This document shows positions 25,672 through 34,256 of a DNA stretch of 64,000 bases, piece after piece. Where the stretch lies: NCBI GenBank assembly GCA_965658745.1, contig CBFHTK010000001.1, forward strand, positions 124,001 through 188,000, given 5' to 3'. Under the pieces are notes generated by a model. That model saw only the letters and a program-made list of their open reading frames with translations, ran no database searches and was not told the origin of the DNA. A program made the translations under genes and the position numbers. How positions within the stretch are numbered: position 1 is the first letter of the stretch; every line of letters begins with the position of its first letter. Source of the stretch: JAHDFB01 sp965658745. Lineage in GTDB: Bacteria; Bacteroidota; Bacteroidia; Chitinophagales; Saprospiraceae.

Positions 25672-26775
25672 TTATTTTCTCTTTCGTTTGTTCTCCTTAT
25701 AATCCATAAACACAAACTCACCCAATCCTTCTAGCGAACTATAAAATGCTTTTCCATTGTTTGCTTTAGTAAACTGATCAACAAATTGAACTAAATATGG
25801 ATCTCTTGCAATCATAAAGGTTGTTACAGGAATCTGCAGTTTTCTACATTTCACAGCTAAAGCTAATGTCCGATTAAGGATTTGCCTATCAATTCCAAAG
25901 CTGTTTTTGAAATACTTTTTACCTTTTTTGATACATGTTGGCTTACCATCGGTAATCATCATGATCTGCTTGTTATTATTTTTGCGTTTTCTCAGAATAT
26001 CCATGGCTAGCTCCAAGCCAGCTACTGTATTAGTATGGTAAGGTCCAACTTCTAAATATGGTAAATCCTTAATTTGAATCTGCCATGCGTCATTACCAAA
26101 AACAATGATATCAAGTGTGTCATGAGGATAACGAGTAGTGATCAACTCTGACAAAGCCATCGCGACTCTTTTTGCAGGAGTGATTCGATCTTCTCCATAC
26201 AATATCATTGAATGGGAAATATCAATCATAAGTACCGTACTGGTCTGACTCTTATAATAAGTATCATTTACGGTTAGATCTTTTTCCGTTAGCAAAAAGT
26301 CATCTATGCCATTGTTAATTTGAGCATTTCTGAGAGATTCTGAAACATCGATATGATCTAGTTTATCTCCAAATTGATAAGGTTTTGACTCGCTAGTTGC
26401 TTCATCTCCCATCCCAGAAAATCTAGTATTGTGTTCTCCTCTCTTTGATTTCTTTAATTGATCAAAAATATCATCTAATGCTTTCTGACGTAGCGCAATC
26501 TCCATCTTACTAGTAGGAATCTTACCTATTCCACCATCTTTTTGCTCGCCATTTTTAATAAACCCCTTGGCTTCAAGATCTTTTATGAAGTCAGAAATTC
26601 CATAGTCTGGAGTAGTTAATTCATACTCGCGGTCCAACTGTGTCAACCACGAGAGTGCTTCATCAATACTGCCAGATGTATAAACCAATAAATCCTGGAA
26701 TATCTTCAATAGCCGATCAAATGTTGATTGATTTGGATCACCACCGGTAAACTTTGAAAATCGATAACCTTTCAT
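25672..26775 (-). CDS. VWA-domain partner protein of the MoxR-like ATPase
   Basis: A 367-residue cytoplasmic protein without a signal peptide. The C-terminal half is a von Willebrand A domain with an intact metal-ion site: DISHS at residues 185-189 (DxSxS), followed by the later Thr and MMITDGKP. The N-terminal 180 residues are helical and charged and resemble the CoxE/YehP-like partners of MoxR ATPases. I chose ATG 26775 over one 36 bases upstream because the extra residues have no family resemblance. It is the first gene of a four-gene unit with the AAA+ ATPase. Confidence 0.85.
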   Translation of the reverse strand: MKGYRFSKFTGGDPNQSTFDRLLKIFQDLLVYTSGSIDEALSWLTQLDREYELTTPDYGISDFIKDLEAKGFIKNGEQKDGGIGKIPTSKMEIALRQKALDDIFDQLKKSKRGEHNTRFSGMGDEATSESKPYQFGDKLDHIDVSESLRNAQINNGIDDFLLTEKDLTVNDTYYKSQTSTVLMIDISHSMILYGEDRITPAKRVAMALSELITTRYPHDTLDIIVFGNDAWQIQIKDLPYLEVGPYHTNTVAGLELAMDILRKRKNNNKQIMMITDGKPTCIKKGKKYFKNSFGIDRQILNRTLALAVKCRKLQIPVTTFMIARDPYLVQFVDQFTKANNGKAFYSSLEGLGEFVFMDYKENKRKRK

Positions 26776-27040
26776 ATTCCTATTTATCAAAATGTAACAA
26801 TACCTATACAAATAACCATTTAGAAAGTTTTCAACTTCTGTATATAATAATGTCTTCTACCTAAATGATTGCTCAAACTCTAATTTTACATTGATTCCGA
26901 TCTATTAACTATTTGATAATCTTTGAAATTGTCTAATATTAAATAGCAATATTTGGAATGACTATCTAGAAGAATCTTGCTATTCATCTAATAAATGATG
27001 CGATAATGAATTCGTTACTTAGTTTTACAAATGATTAGAT

Positions 27041-28654
27041 GTGTTATCTTTGCAAACTAAAATCAAAATTTTGAGCATACTAATTTTCTTAATCGTTTCA
27101 TATATATTGCTTTCAATAAGTCTTTTCATGCTTTTCAAGAAGACTGACGTCAATCCTACAAGTGGTTTGATTCCCGTTGTCAACTTCATCGAATGGGCAA
27201 AGCTAATTGGAAGAAAGCCTATATACGTTTTATGGTTACTCTTCCCCTTAGTTAATATCTTTATATTCTGTGGAATGGCCGTTGATCTAGTGCGATCATT
27301 TGGGAAATTAAAACTAGCTGACTCTGCTTTGGCAGTGATCTACGCTCCAGCTGCATTCTTCAAAGTTGCCCTAAGCGATTCTGATGAATATGTGGGTCAA
27401 ACCCTAATCTTGGAAAAACAGTATGCAGATGATCTAGCTTCAGCAAAAGAATCAGGAGACGAATACAAGTATAAAAAGCTGGTAGAAAATAACCCTTATA
27501 AGAAATCTGGATCACGCGAATGGGTGGAATCAATTGTGTTTGCTGTATTTGCGGCAGCTTTTATTCGTATGTTTTTAGTTGAAGCCTATATCATCCCCAC
27601 TCCGTCTATGGAAGGATCTTTACTTGTCGGAGACTTCCTTTTTGTTAGCAAAGCTAGCTATGGAATAAGAACACCGCAAACGGTGGCTATGTTCCCCCTT
27701 TTACACAACACCATTCCTAAACTAGGAGTCGAATCATATTTCAAGAACCCAAGCCTACCTTATTACAGACTTCCGAAATTTGGAGATGTAGAAATAAATG
27801 ACCCAATAGTATTTAATTGGCCTGCTGGAGACAGTGTTTACTTAACTCCAAGCAGATCATGGAGTGCTTACCAAGCTACACTTCCCAATAACCTAGCTGG
27901 TGATCCAGGATTGAGAAATGAAATTGCATCAGGTGACCTCCGAGTTAGACCAGTTGATAAGCGGGATCACTACATAAAGAGAAATATGGCTTTGCCTGGT
28001 GACAGTCTACAAATTATCGACGGACAAGTCTATGTCAATGGAGAAGCGAATCCAAATCCTCCTCACATGCAATTTAACTATTCAATTGTTGACCCTACTA
28101 ATTCATTCAGTATAAGTCAACTTGATAAATATGGTATTGATCGTAATGACATAAATGGAAATACGATTGCTCTTGATGCAGAGCAAGTCGCAATAATTAA
28201 AGAGCAATTTCCAAATGTTCAGGTAGAAAAGTTCAGGACAGGTCCAAGGCCAAAAACGCTTTTTCCTAATGATCCAAAAAATTTCAAAACATGGACAATT
28301 GACGACTACGGTCCCATTTACATTCCAAAAAAAGGAGAAACAGTAGTAATTACGCCAAAGAACATCGCTCTTTACAAAAGAGTCATCAGTGCATACGAAG
28401 GCCACAGTCTATCACAGAAGAACGGGAGAATATATATAGATGGTGAGGTTGCTACCAAATACACTTTTGAGCAAGATTACTATTGGGCAATGGGTGACAA
28501 CAGACATGCCTCAGAAGATAGTAGATTTTGGGGATTCGTCCCTTTTGACCACATGGTGGGAAAACCCATTTTTATCTGGATGTCTCTTAAAAATGGTAGC
28601 CTAGGACAAGGGATTAGATGGAATCGTATCTTTTCAAGCGCTGATCCTGATTAA
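27041..28654 (+). CDS. lepB: Signal peptidase I, long Bacteroidota form
   Basis: Up to 537 residues, much longer than E. coli LepB at 324. Two or three membrane helices precede the catalytic region. Ser189 in IIPTPSMEGSLL is the nucleophile, and Lys313 in YIKRNMALPGDS is the general base; the C-terminal box GDNRHASEDSRFWGFVP is intact. A long insertion of about 125 residues separates Ser and Lys, and another follows Lys before that box, as in relatives. The start is uncertain: the GTG at 27041 overlaps a promoter -7 box (TATCTTTG, 27045-27052), so translation more likely begins downstream, for instance at TTG 27071. Residue numbers assume the GTG. Confidence 0.93.
   Translation: MLSLQTKIKILSILIFLIVSYILLSISLFMLFKKTDVNPTSGLIPVVNFIEWAKLIGRKPIYVLWLLFPLVNIFIFCGMAVDLVRSFGKLKLADSALAVIYAPAAFFKVALSDSDEYVGQTLILEKQYADDLASAKESGDEYKYKKLVENNPYKKSGSREWVESIVFAVFAAAFIRMFLVEAYIIPTPSMEGSLLVGDFLFVSKASYGIRTPQTVAMFPLLHNTIPKLGVESYFKNPSLPYYRLPKFGDVEINDPIVFNWPAGDSVYLTPSRSWSAYQATLPNNLAGDPGLRNEIASGDLRVRPVDKRDHYIKRNMALPGDSLQIIDGQVYVNGEANPNPPHMQFNYSIVDPTNSFSISQLDKYGIDRNDINGNTIALDAEQVAIIKEQFPNVQVEKFRTGPRPKTLFPNDPKNFKTWTIDDYGPIYIPKKGETVVITPKNIALYKRVISAYEGHSLSQKNGRIYIDGEVATKYTFEQDYYWAMGDNRHASEDSRFWGFVPFDHMVGKPIFIWMSLKNGSLGQGIRWNRIFSSADPD
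27045..27052 (+). promoter_or_regulatory. -7 promoter box of lepB
   Basis: TATCTTTG matches TAnnTTTG exactly. Transcription would start near 27058, after the GTG at 27041, which argues against that start codon. Confidence 0.55.
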
Positions 28655-28736
28655 ACCGCAAAGATAAGGTGATATTGCTGATTTTTGGTATATTTCAGAT
28701 CTACCCATAACTGCTGGAAACCTTAATCTCAGAAAT

Positions 28737-29612
28737 ATGATCCATAAGACTCTTGTACTCTTTGTTGTCCTTACTTCTGTTGTTTTGCATACTATTTCTA
28801 GTCAACTTCCAGCAACGGACGTGTATAGACTTGAATTAGATGCGAACCAACAGCCGGCAGAGATCTACTTCATGAACGAATATAACGTTGGTAAATACAA
28901 CAATCAACCTTCGTTCGTGAATGACACCGAAGTTTTACTAACAAGCGAACTCAGCGATGGTAGGACTGACGTGATTAAATGGAATCTACGGAATAATAGC
29001 TATCGACGACTAACATCGACAGTTGAAAACGAGTATTCTCCAAAAATTCTAAATGAAACTTCATTTCTGGTAGTAAGGCAGGAACAAGATGGCAAGACTC
29101 AAAGTCTATGGTCTTATCCAAATGATTTATCAAACTCTGGTTCTAGACTCTTCAACGATTTTGACAACATAGGATACTTCCAACCATTACCCAATTTTAA
29201 GATAGCACTATTTACGCTTGAAGGTGAGAACTTCCCTCTTTACATTGGTAATTTGCGAAATGAAACAACCATCAAAATTTCAGATAACGTTGGTCGTTGC
29301 TTTCAAGAAAGCAAGAAAGGTGAGCTGATTTATATGGAGAAACAAAAAAGCGGGAAATTTAGGATCAAATCTTACAATACGATAAACCAACAAATAGATG
29401 ACTATGCTCAAGGACTTGATGGTTCTCAAGACTTCTGTCTTTACGGTCCTCGTGAAGACCTCTTGATGGCCGTAGGACCTGAAATATTTAGATTTGATCG
29501 AAATTCAAATAGCTGGGTTTTGTGGCAAGATCTTGCGAAATTTGGAATACTTAATATTACTAGAATCTCATCTTTAGGTAATACTCTTCTCATCGTAAAT
29601 AATCGATCATGA
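28737..29612 (+). CDS. Exported beta-propeller-like protein of unknown function
   Basis: A 291-residue exported protein with a signal peptide ending TISSQ. The body has TolB/WD40-like repeats, with blades of the type QPSFVNDTEVLLTSELSDGR and SPKILNETSFLVVRQEQDGK alternating with short strand-turn-strand sets. No active-site residues are visible. Bacteroidota contain many such propellers in the periplasm, usually as binding scaffolds. Its stop overlaps the next ATG by four bases (ATGA), so the DUF1684-like protein is made from the same message. Fold assignment is by pattern, not by clear homology. Confidence 0.65.
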   Translation: MIHKTLVLFVVLTSVVLHTISSQLPATDVYRLELDANQQPAEIYFMNEYNVGKYNNQPSFVNDTEVLLTSELSDGRTDVIKWNLRNNSYRRLTSTVENEYSPKILNETSFLVVRQEQDGKTQSLWSYPNDLSNSGSRLFNDFDNIGYFQPLPNFKIALFTLEGENFPLYIGNLRNETTIKISDNVGRCFQESKKGELIYMEKQKSGKFRIKSYNTINQQIDDYAQGLDGSQDFCLYGPREDLLMAVGPEIFRFDRNSNSWVLWQDLAKFGILNITRISSLGNTLLIVNNRS

Positions 29613-30232
29613 ATAACTGTCGTGCACTGCTAATCATCTGTACCATTGCAATCATCAGTGCCTCGTGTGCTACCTTGCAGTACAAAAAAGAAATAAAACA
29701 GCACAGGATCGCTTACAAGGAAGACTTTCAAAATTCAGAACACGCTCCACTCAAAGGAAGTCAACTTAACGACATGGCATTCTATCCAGCTGATGATAAA
29801 TACGTAGTGAAAGCAAAAGTCATCATTAACGAATCTCCTGAAAACTACGATATTGAAACGTCATCCGGAATGAAGAAATCATTCTACACGTATGGACATG
29901 CTGAATTTACTCTAGATGATATGATTATTAAGCTAGAATTGATAAGAAATCTTAAAGTTATCCAAATGCCTCAGTATAAGGATTACTTATTTTTGGCGTT
30001 TAAAGATCTTACAAATGGAGAAGACACATATGGAGGAGGTCGATATATTGACTTGTACATTAGTGAGATTGAAGAAGGACACATTACAATTGACTTCAAT
30101 AAGGCCTACAACCCCTACTGCGCATATAGTGATGGCTATAACTGCCCTATCCCTCCAGCATCTAATTATATAAACTTAGAAATAAAAGCTGGCGAAAAAA
30201 TGTACAAAGGTCCTTATCTAGGAAAACATTAA
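29609..30232 (+). CDS. DUF1684-family envelope lipoprotein
   Basis: A 207-residue protein with a lipoprotein signal (LLIICTIAIISASC, lipidated Cys). The mature part matches DUF1684: ADDKYVVKAKVI, a FYTYGHAEFTLD strand pair, FLAFKDLTNGEDTYGGGRYIDL, and NPYCAYSDGYNCPIPP near the end, a segment highly conserved in the family. Function is unknown across the family. It is coupled to the propeller-like gene by an ATGA overlap; a binding scaffold plus a small envelope protein is all the context supports. Confidence 0.85.
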   Translation: MNNCRALLIICTIAIISASCATLQYKKEIKQHRIAYKEDFQNSEHAPLKGSQLNDMAFYPADDKYVVKAKVIINESPENYDIETSSGMKKSFYTYGHAEFTLDDMIIKLELIRNLKVIQMPQYKDYLFLAFKDLTNGEDTYGGGRYIDLYISEIEEGHITIDFNKAYNPYCAYSDGYNCPIPPASNYINLEIKAGEKMYKGPYLGKH

Positions 30233-30277
30233 GTAGTCTGAACAACTTCTATATGAAATAGAAGCATAAATGTACTT

Positions 30278-31072
30278 ATGACGATAAAAGACCAGATTAA
30301 TCGGAACATAGATCTTAGCGATAACCCTCGAAGAATAATTAGTCTTGTCCCGTCCATTTCAGAACTGCTTATCGATTTAGGTATAGGAGATCGACTTGTT
30401 GGACGCACAAAATTTTGCGTTTTACCAGAATCGATTAGTTCAAGTAGCAGCAGAATAGTCGGTGGCACAAAATCCGTACATTTTGATAGAATTCATGAGT
30501 TGCAACCTGACCTAATTATATGCAACAAAGAGGAAAACACAGTCGAAATGGTTGAAGAACTGGAGAAATTATATCCTGTTTATGTTTCCAATGTTCAGAC
30601 AGTTCATAGTGCACTAGACATGATAACTGACGTTGGCTTAATGACTAATCTGAAAGACGAAGCAGATAAACTCATAGAACGAATTGAATCATCGCGTGAA
30701 GCATGGCACAATAAGTCACTAAAAACCAGCAAAGTAATTTATCTAATATGGAAAAACCCTTGGATGTCTATTGGACGAGACACGTTCATATTCCATATGT
30801 TGGAGGAGGCTAAATTTGAATCAGTGGTTTACGACTTAAGGTACCCAACATTGGAACTGTCGGAAATGGAGAAATCTAGTGCGGACTTCCTATTTCTCTC
30901 TAGCGAACCTTTTCCCTTCAAGGAAAAAGATATTCAAGAACTTAGTAATCAAATTGGCAAGACACAGCCTGTATTAGTCGACGGAACGTACTTTTCGTGG
31001 TATGGAAGTAGAATGGCCACCGCTTATCAATATTTTGAAGATTTACACAACATTCTTGGCGAAACTCAATGA
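30278..31072 (+). CDS. Helical-backbone metal receptor (BtuF/FhuD-like binding protein) without signal peptide
   Basis: A 264-residue class III periplasmic-binding-protein fold, with RRIISLVPSISELLIDLGIGDRLVGRTKFC at the N-terminal lobe, HELQPDLIICNKEEN at the hinge-side helix and VYDLRYPTLELSEME in the second lobe. BtuF and relatives bind cobalamin or siderophores for ABC importers. No signal peptide is present, since the chain begins MTIKDQINRNIDLSDNPRR, so export by the Sec system is not supported and a cytoplasmic role is possible. No importer genes are adjacent. Confidence 0.85.
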   Translation: MTIKDQINRNIDLSDNPRRIISLVPSISELLIDLGIGDRLVGRTKFCVLPESISSSSSRIVGGTKSVHFDRIHELQPDLIICNKEENTVEMVEELEKLYPVYVSNVQTVHSALDMITDVGLMTNLKDEADKLIERIESSREAWHNKSLKTSKVIYLIWKNPWMSIGRDTFIFHMLEEAKFESVVYDLRYPTLELSEMEKSSADFLFLSSEPFPFKEKDIQELSNQIGKTQPVLVDGTYFSWYGSRMATAYQYFEDLHNILGETQ

Positions 31073-31156
31073 TAATGGTGAGTCTCGAAAAGGACTCCAT
31101 TGTGACAAGTCCTTGAATATTAGAAACAATGATCTTATTTTGACCTTAGATATATG

Positions 31157-31164
31157 TACATTTG
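31157..31164 (+). promoter_or_regulatory. -7 promoter box of the subtilase gene
   Basis: TACATTTG is an exact TAnnTTTG match. It ends 20 bases before the ATG at 31185, supporting that start instead of the long upstream extension of the reading frame. Confidence 0.55.
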
Positions 31165-31184
31165 TTATTAGAAATATATTTTAT

Positions 31185-32909
31185 ATGAGTGGTACACTGT
31201 TTAGATACCTAATACTATTTTTCTTCCTTTTTTGTGCTTTTGGGGCTTACGCCCAAATTGATTACAAGACAGATCAAATAATAGTTGAATTATCTGAAGG
31301 GTATGGATATGAAGAGCTAATCCATGTCCTAAGTTCAAATAGAAACTATGTAGCCACAATCGAGCGCAAACTCGCTCAATCAAGGCATATCTACTTATTG
31401 AAATGTAGGAAAGAGGAGCAATCGATCCTACTTCGAGAATTGGCACTTGACGATATGTTTGATCAAGTTTTTCCACCGCGAATAATCTCTACGAGAAAAA
31501 AACCTAATGATCCCAAATACACTGAACAGTGGACACTTAATAAAATTGGACTTGAAAATGCATGGGATTATACCACTGGAGGGCAAACGGCGGACGGAGA
31601 CGAGATTGTAGTTGCTGTGTTAGACGACGGTTTCTTTCTTGATCATCCAGATTTTGAAGGCAATATCTACTCTAACCCGCATGATTTGGAAGGAGATATG
31701 AATGGTGATGGTTGCCCCGGGGATTGTGGTGTAGATGACGATGGGGACGGTTTCGTAGATGAAGACTGGCTGGGGAGAGAGCCGGGAGATCCTGGTTATG
31801 ATACTTCTTATCGAAATGATGATGACGAAAACGGATATAAAGACGATACAAACGGTCTTAATCCTAAAACTGGTAATGACGACCATCCATCAAGGTCTCA
31901 CGGATCAAGTGTCTCTGGAATTATCGGAGCTAAATCAGACAATGATATTGGCGTAAGTAGCATTAATTGGAATGTTAAGATCATGCCATTGAGCGGAGGC
32001 CTTTCGGAAGCAGACGTAATAGAATCATACTTCTATTTGATTGATATGCGTAGAAAATACAATGAGAGTAATGGCGAAAAGGGTGCTTTTGTGGTGGCTT
32101 GTAATTACTCTCTGGGAATTGATAACGGAGACCCAGACGATTTTAAGATCTGGTGCTCCTTATACGATGACATGGGGGAACAAGGCATTATTAACACTGT
32201 GGCAACTAGCAACAGCAACTATAATGTAGATGTAGAAGGTGACATACCATCACTTTGTCCTTCCAAATACATTATAGCTGTAACGTCAACAGACGAACTT
32301 GACAACTTTGCAGAGTCAGCATTTGGCCCGATAAATATAGACATGGCGGCACCCGGAGAACAGAGTTATACTATTGCCCCAACGAAAGCTGACGGATATG
32401 GAACATTTCCTGGCACCTCTGCAGCAACACCACATGTCGCAGGAGCTATAGGTCTACTCTACTCGATACCTTGTCCAGAATTCATAGAATACTTCAAGAC
32501 TAATCCTTCAAAAGTTGATAGCCTAGCTCAATTAGTGATTAACACTGGAGACCAACTACCCTCTCTCGCTGGTTTAACTAAATCAGAGAAACGACTTAAC
32601 GTATTCAATGCTATGCAAGAGCTTAATCGATTTTGCGGAAGTAACGGAGAAAAGGTAGAAGTGTTCGACTTATTCCCAAATCCAGCTGATGATTTATTGA
32701 ATTTTTCGTTCTATGCTGATCCAGTGGAAAAAATATATGTAGAAATTTATAATATTTTAGGTCAAAAAGTGTCAAGTACGCAAGTCCTTTTTCCACTCTT
32801 TGAAGAGCCTCAAAGCACTATAAACATTGAAGGTTTAGCTCCAGGTTTATATTATCTTAGTATTAACCAGGCTAAAACAAGAGTTGCAGCTAAGTTCATT
32901 AAGGGTTAA
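31185..32909 (+). CDS. Secreted S8 (subtilisin-like) peptidase with T9SS sorting domain
   Basis: A 574-residue secreted serine protease. Order: signal peptide ending FGAYAQ; a propeptide-like region (about 25-105); the catalytic domain with Asp147 (VAVLDDGF), His239 (SHGSSVSG), the oxyanion Asn308 (ACNYSLG) and Ser412 (GTSAATPHVAG); and a T9SS C-terminal domain (DLFPNPADDLLNF). Between Asp and His is an Asp/Gly-rich insert of about 65 residues that looks calcium-binding. I chose the ATG at 31185 because it begins the signal peptide and lies downstream of a promoter box; the frame is open upstream into the preceding gene. Confidence 0.93.
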   Translation: MSGTLFRYLILFFFLFCAFGAYAQIDYKTDQIIVELSEGYGYEELIHVLSSNRNYVATIERKLAQSRHIYLLKCRKEEQSILLRELALDDMFDQVFPPRIISTRKKPNDPKYTEQWTLNKIGLENAWDYTTGGQTADGDEIVVAVLDDGFFLDHPDFEGNIYSNPHDLEGDMNGDGCPGDCGVDDDGDGFVDEDWLGREPGDPGYDTSYRNDDDENGYKDDTNGLNPKTGNDDHPSRSHGSSVSGIIGAKSDNDIGVSSINWNVKIMPLSGGLSEADVIESYFYLIDMRRKYNESNGEKGAFVVACNYSLGIDNGDPDDFKIWCSLYDDMGEQGIINTVATSNSNYNVDVEGDIPSLCPSKYIIAVTSTDELDNFAESAFGPINIDMAAPGEQSYTIAPTKADGYGTFPGTSAATPHVAGAIGLLYSIPCPEFIEYFKTNPSKVDSLAQLVINTGDQLPSLAGLTKSEKRLNVFNAMQELNRFCGSNGEKVEVFDLFPNPADDLLNFSFYADPVEKIYVEIYNILGQKVSSTQVLFPLFEEPQSTINIEGLAPGLYYLSINQAKTRVAAKFIKG

Positions 32910-32925
32910 AATTTCAAAAAATCTC

Positions 32926-32956
32926 TTGTTTGTAAGGATTAGATAGCGTACCTTTG
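32926..32956 (+). promoter_or_regulatory. Promoter of the tRNA-Arg / rpmB / rpmG / DUF4295 operon
   Basis: A TTG at 32926-32928, or TTTG at 32929-32932, and the exact -7 box TACCTTTG at 32949-32956 are 16 to 20 bases apart. The expected start site is near 32963, about 34 bases before the tRNA. Confidence 0.65.
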
Positions 32957-32996
32957 CGCATCCAAATCGTGACGCAGGTTCTTTTTGGTGGTAAAT

Positions 32997-33070
32997 GGCC
33001 CCGTAGCTCAACTGGATAGAGTACCTGACTACGGATCAGGAGGTTGAAGGTTCGAACCCTTCCGAGGTCA
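32997..33070 (+). tRNA. tRNA-Arg(ACG)
   Basis: All four arms fold: D stem GCTC/GAGT, anticodon stem CCTGA/TCAGG with loop CTACGGA (anticodon ACG at 33031-33033), T stem GAAGG/CCTTC with loop TTCGAAC. The acceptor stem GGCCCCG/CGAGGTC has one G-U pair and one C-A mismatch (33001 with 33065). CCA is not encoded. A34 would be converted to inosine to read CGU/CGC/CGA. rpmB starts 31 bases downstream, within the same predicted transcript. Confidence 0.95.
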
Positions 33071-33100
33071 CTAAGAATTAAATTTAATAAATATATAGAC

Positions 33101-33349
33101 ATGTCTAGAGTTTGTCAATTAACAGGAAAGAGACCAGTAAGTGGAAACAATGTTTCACACTCAAATAGAAAAACGAAAAGAAGATTTTTACCAAATCTTC
33201 ACACGAAAAAATTCTATGTTCCTGAAACTGAAGAGTGGATCACATTGAAGGTTTCTTCCACTGCTTTGAGAACCATTAACAAGAATGGCATCTACGAATA
33301 CCTTTTAGAATGTAAGAGAAAGGGATTTGATGTTGGCGCTAGTTTGTAA
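33101..33349 (+). CDS. rpmB: Large-subunit ribosomal protein bL28
   Basis: An 82-residue ribosomal protein. MSRVCQLTGKRPVSGNNVSHSNRKTKRRFLPNLHTKKFYVP is the classic L28 opening, and SSTALRTINKNGIYEYL the helical tail. The ATG at 33101 is used; the longer reading frame runs into the tRNA and is not coding. L28 is a typical C-type without extra zinc cysteines. It is the first protein of the rpmB-rpmG-DUF4295 group. Confidence 0.98.
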   Translation: MSRVCQLTGKRPVSGNNVSHSNRKTKRRFLPNLHTKKFYVPETEEWITLKVSSTALRTINKNGIYEYLLECKRKGFDVGASL

Positions 33350-33405
33350 GCTAGTTCTCAGAATTGAAATTTAAAAGTTAGAAATTTTCGAAATATATTG
33401 TAAAG

Positions 33406-33594
33406 ATGGCAAAGAAATCAAAAGGTAACAGAATACAAGTCATACTTGAGTGCACTGAGCACAAAGCAACAGGTATGCCAGGTACTTCTAGGTATGTTAC
33501 TCAGAAAAATAGAAAGAATACTCCAGACAGATTGGAACTAAAAAAATACAATTCTGTTTTAAAGAAAGTGACTGTTCATAAAGAAATAAAATAA
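33406..33594 (+). CDS. rpmG: Large-subunit ribosomal protein bL33 (zinc-independent form)
   Basis: A 62-residue protein. RIQVILECTEHK and RYVTQKNRKNTPDRLELKKY are the conserved L33 blocks. Only one Cys is present, so the four-cysteine zinc ribbon of zinc-containing L33 is absent. It is 56 bases after rpmB and two bases before the next gene. Confidence 0.98.
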   Translation: MAKKSKGNRIQVILECTEHKATGMPGTSRYVTQKNRKNTPDRLELKKYNSVLKKVTVHKEIK

Positions 33595-33596
33595 TC

Positions 33597-33773
33597 ATGG
33601 CTAAAGTATCGAAAAACTCCCGTGTTGGTAAAAGAGCAGCAAATGCAGGATCTGGTAAAGATTTCGTAAAAGTTGTTACAAGTGTAAAAGACCAAAAAAC
33701 TGGTAAATACACATACAAAAACGTGATGATTCACAAGGATAAAGTAAAAGAATACCTTGCTGAAAACAAGTAA
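33597..33773 (+). CDS. DUF4295 family small ribosome-associated protein (bL38 candidate)
   Basis: A 58-residue basic protein, MAKVSKNSRVGKRAANAGSG at the N-terminus and YTYKNVMIHKDKVKEYLAEN at the end, that matches Bacteroidota DUF4295. It directly follows rpmG by two bases in the usual Bacteroidota order. I recall that the ribosome structure of a flavobacterium assigned a protein of this kind as a lineage-specific large-subunit protein (bL38); I could not verify this here. Function as a ribosomal protein is otherwise inferred from size, charge and position. Confidence 0.9.
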   Translation: MAKVSKNSRVGKRAANAGSGKDFVKVVTSVKDQKTGKYTYKNVMIHKDKVKEYLAENK

Positions 33774-33819
33774 TTCGTTTTTGTAATTCAATAGAATTAG
33801 AAAGATTGTATGATAGATC

Positions 33820-33854
33820 AAGGCATGCTACTGTAAGGTAGTATGCCTTTTTTT
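33820..33854 (+). terminator. Intrinsic terminator of the rpmB-rpmG-DUF4295 operon
   Basis: AAGGCATGCTAC and GTAGTATGCCTT pair over 12 positions with one G-U around a TGTAAG loop, followed by TTTTTTT. Confidence 0.9.
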
Positions 33855-33856
33855 GT

Positions 33857-34184
33857 TAATCAGTCATACCAGATCTAGATACAATTATTCACTCTTTAAT
33901 CCAATACACTAGGTTTTTTTCGTGACTGCTAAGATATGTCACAGGTTTAAAAAATGAAGTTATATAGTAGGATACATCTTCAATCTAAACCATTTCGCCA
34001 TGACCAATAAGTATTAGTTTGTATACTAATCCTTATAGCCTACTACCCTATCAACCCATATCATTCTCAGGGGTTCAAATGAATATTTTGAATTCTATTA
34101 TGTCAAGATTAGATATTTATGAAACCAAAACATGGTAGAACTTGTATCCTTATTGTACTTTCGGGCATTATCGCTGTTTAATAT
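33857..34184. other. Non-coding spacer upstream of ftsY
   Basis: About 330 bases, AT-rich, with stops in all frames over short distances. It contains a small hairpin (ATTAGT/ACTAAT near 34013-34030). No RNA gene or repeat was recognised. Confidence 0.35.
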
Positions 34185-34192
34185 TATCTTTG
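34185..34192 (+). promoter_or_regulatory. -7 promoter box of ftsY
   Basis: TATCTTTG is an exact TAnnTTTG match, with the ftsY ATG 64 bases downstream. The nearest TTG (34153-34155) is too far for an ordinary -33. Confidence 0.5.
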
Positions 34193-34256
34193 CGAGAATT
34201 ACTAATTAGATTTAATCGAAACAGCAACGGATTTCGCCTCATAAAAACGAATCGAT

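Noticed and set aside
31002..31184. Upstream extension of the subtilase frame as a larger protein
   Set aside because: The extra 61 residues overlap the preceding gene, lack any signal peptide, and lie before the promoter box at 31157.
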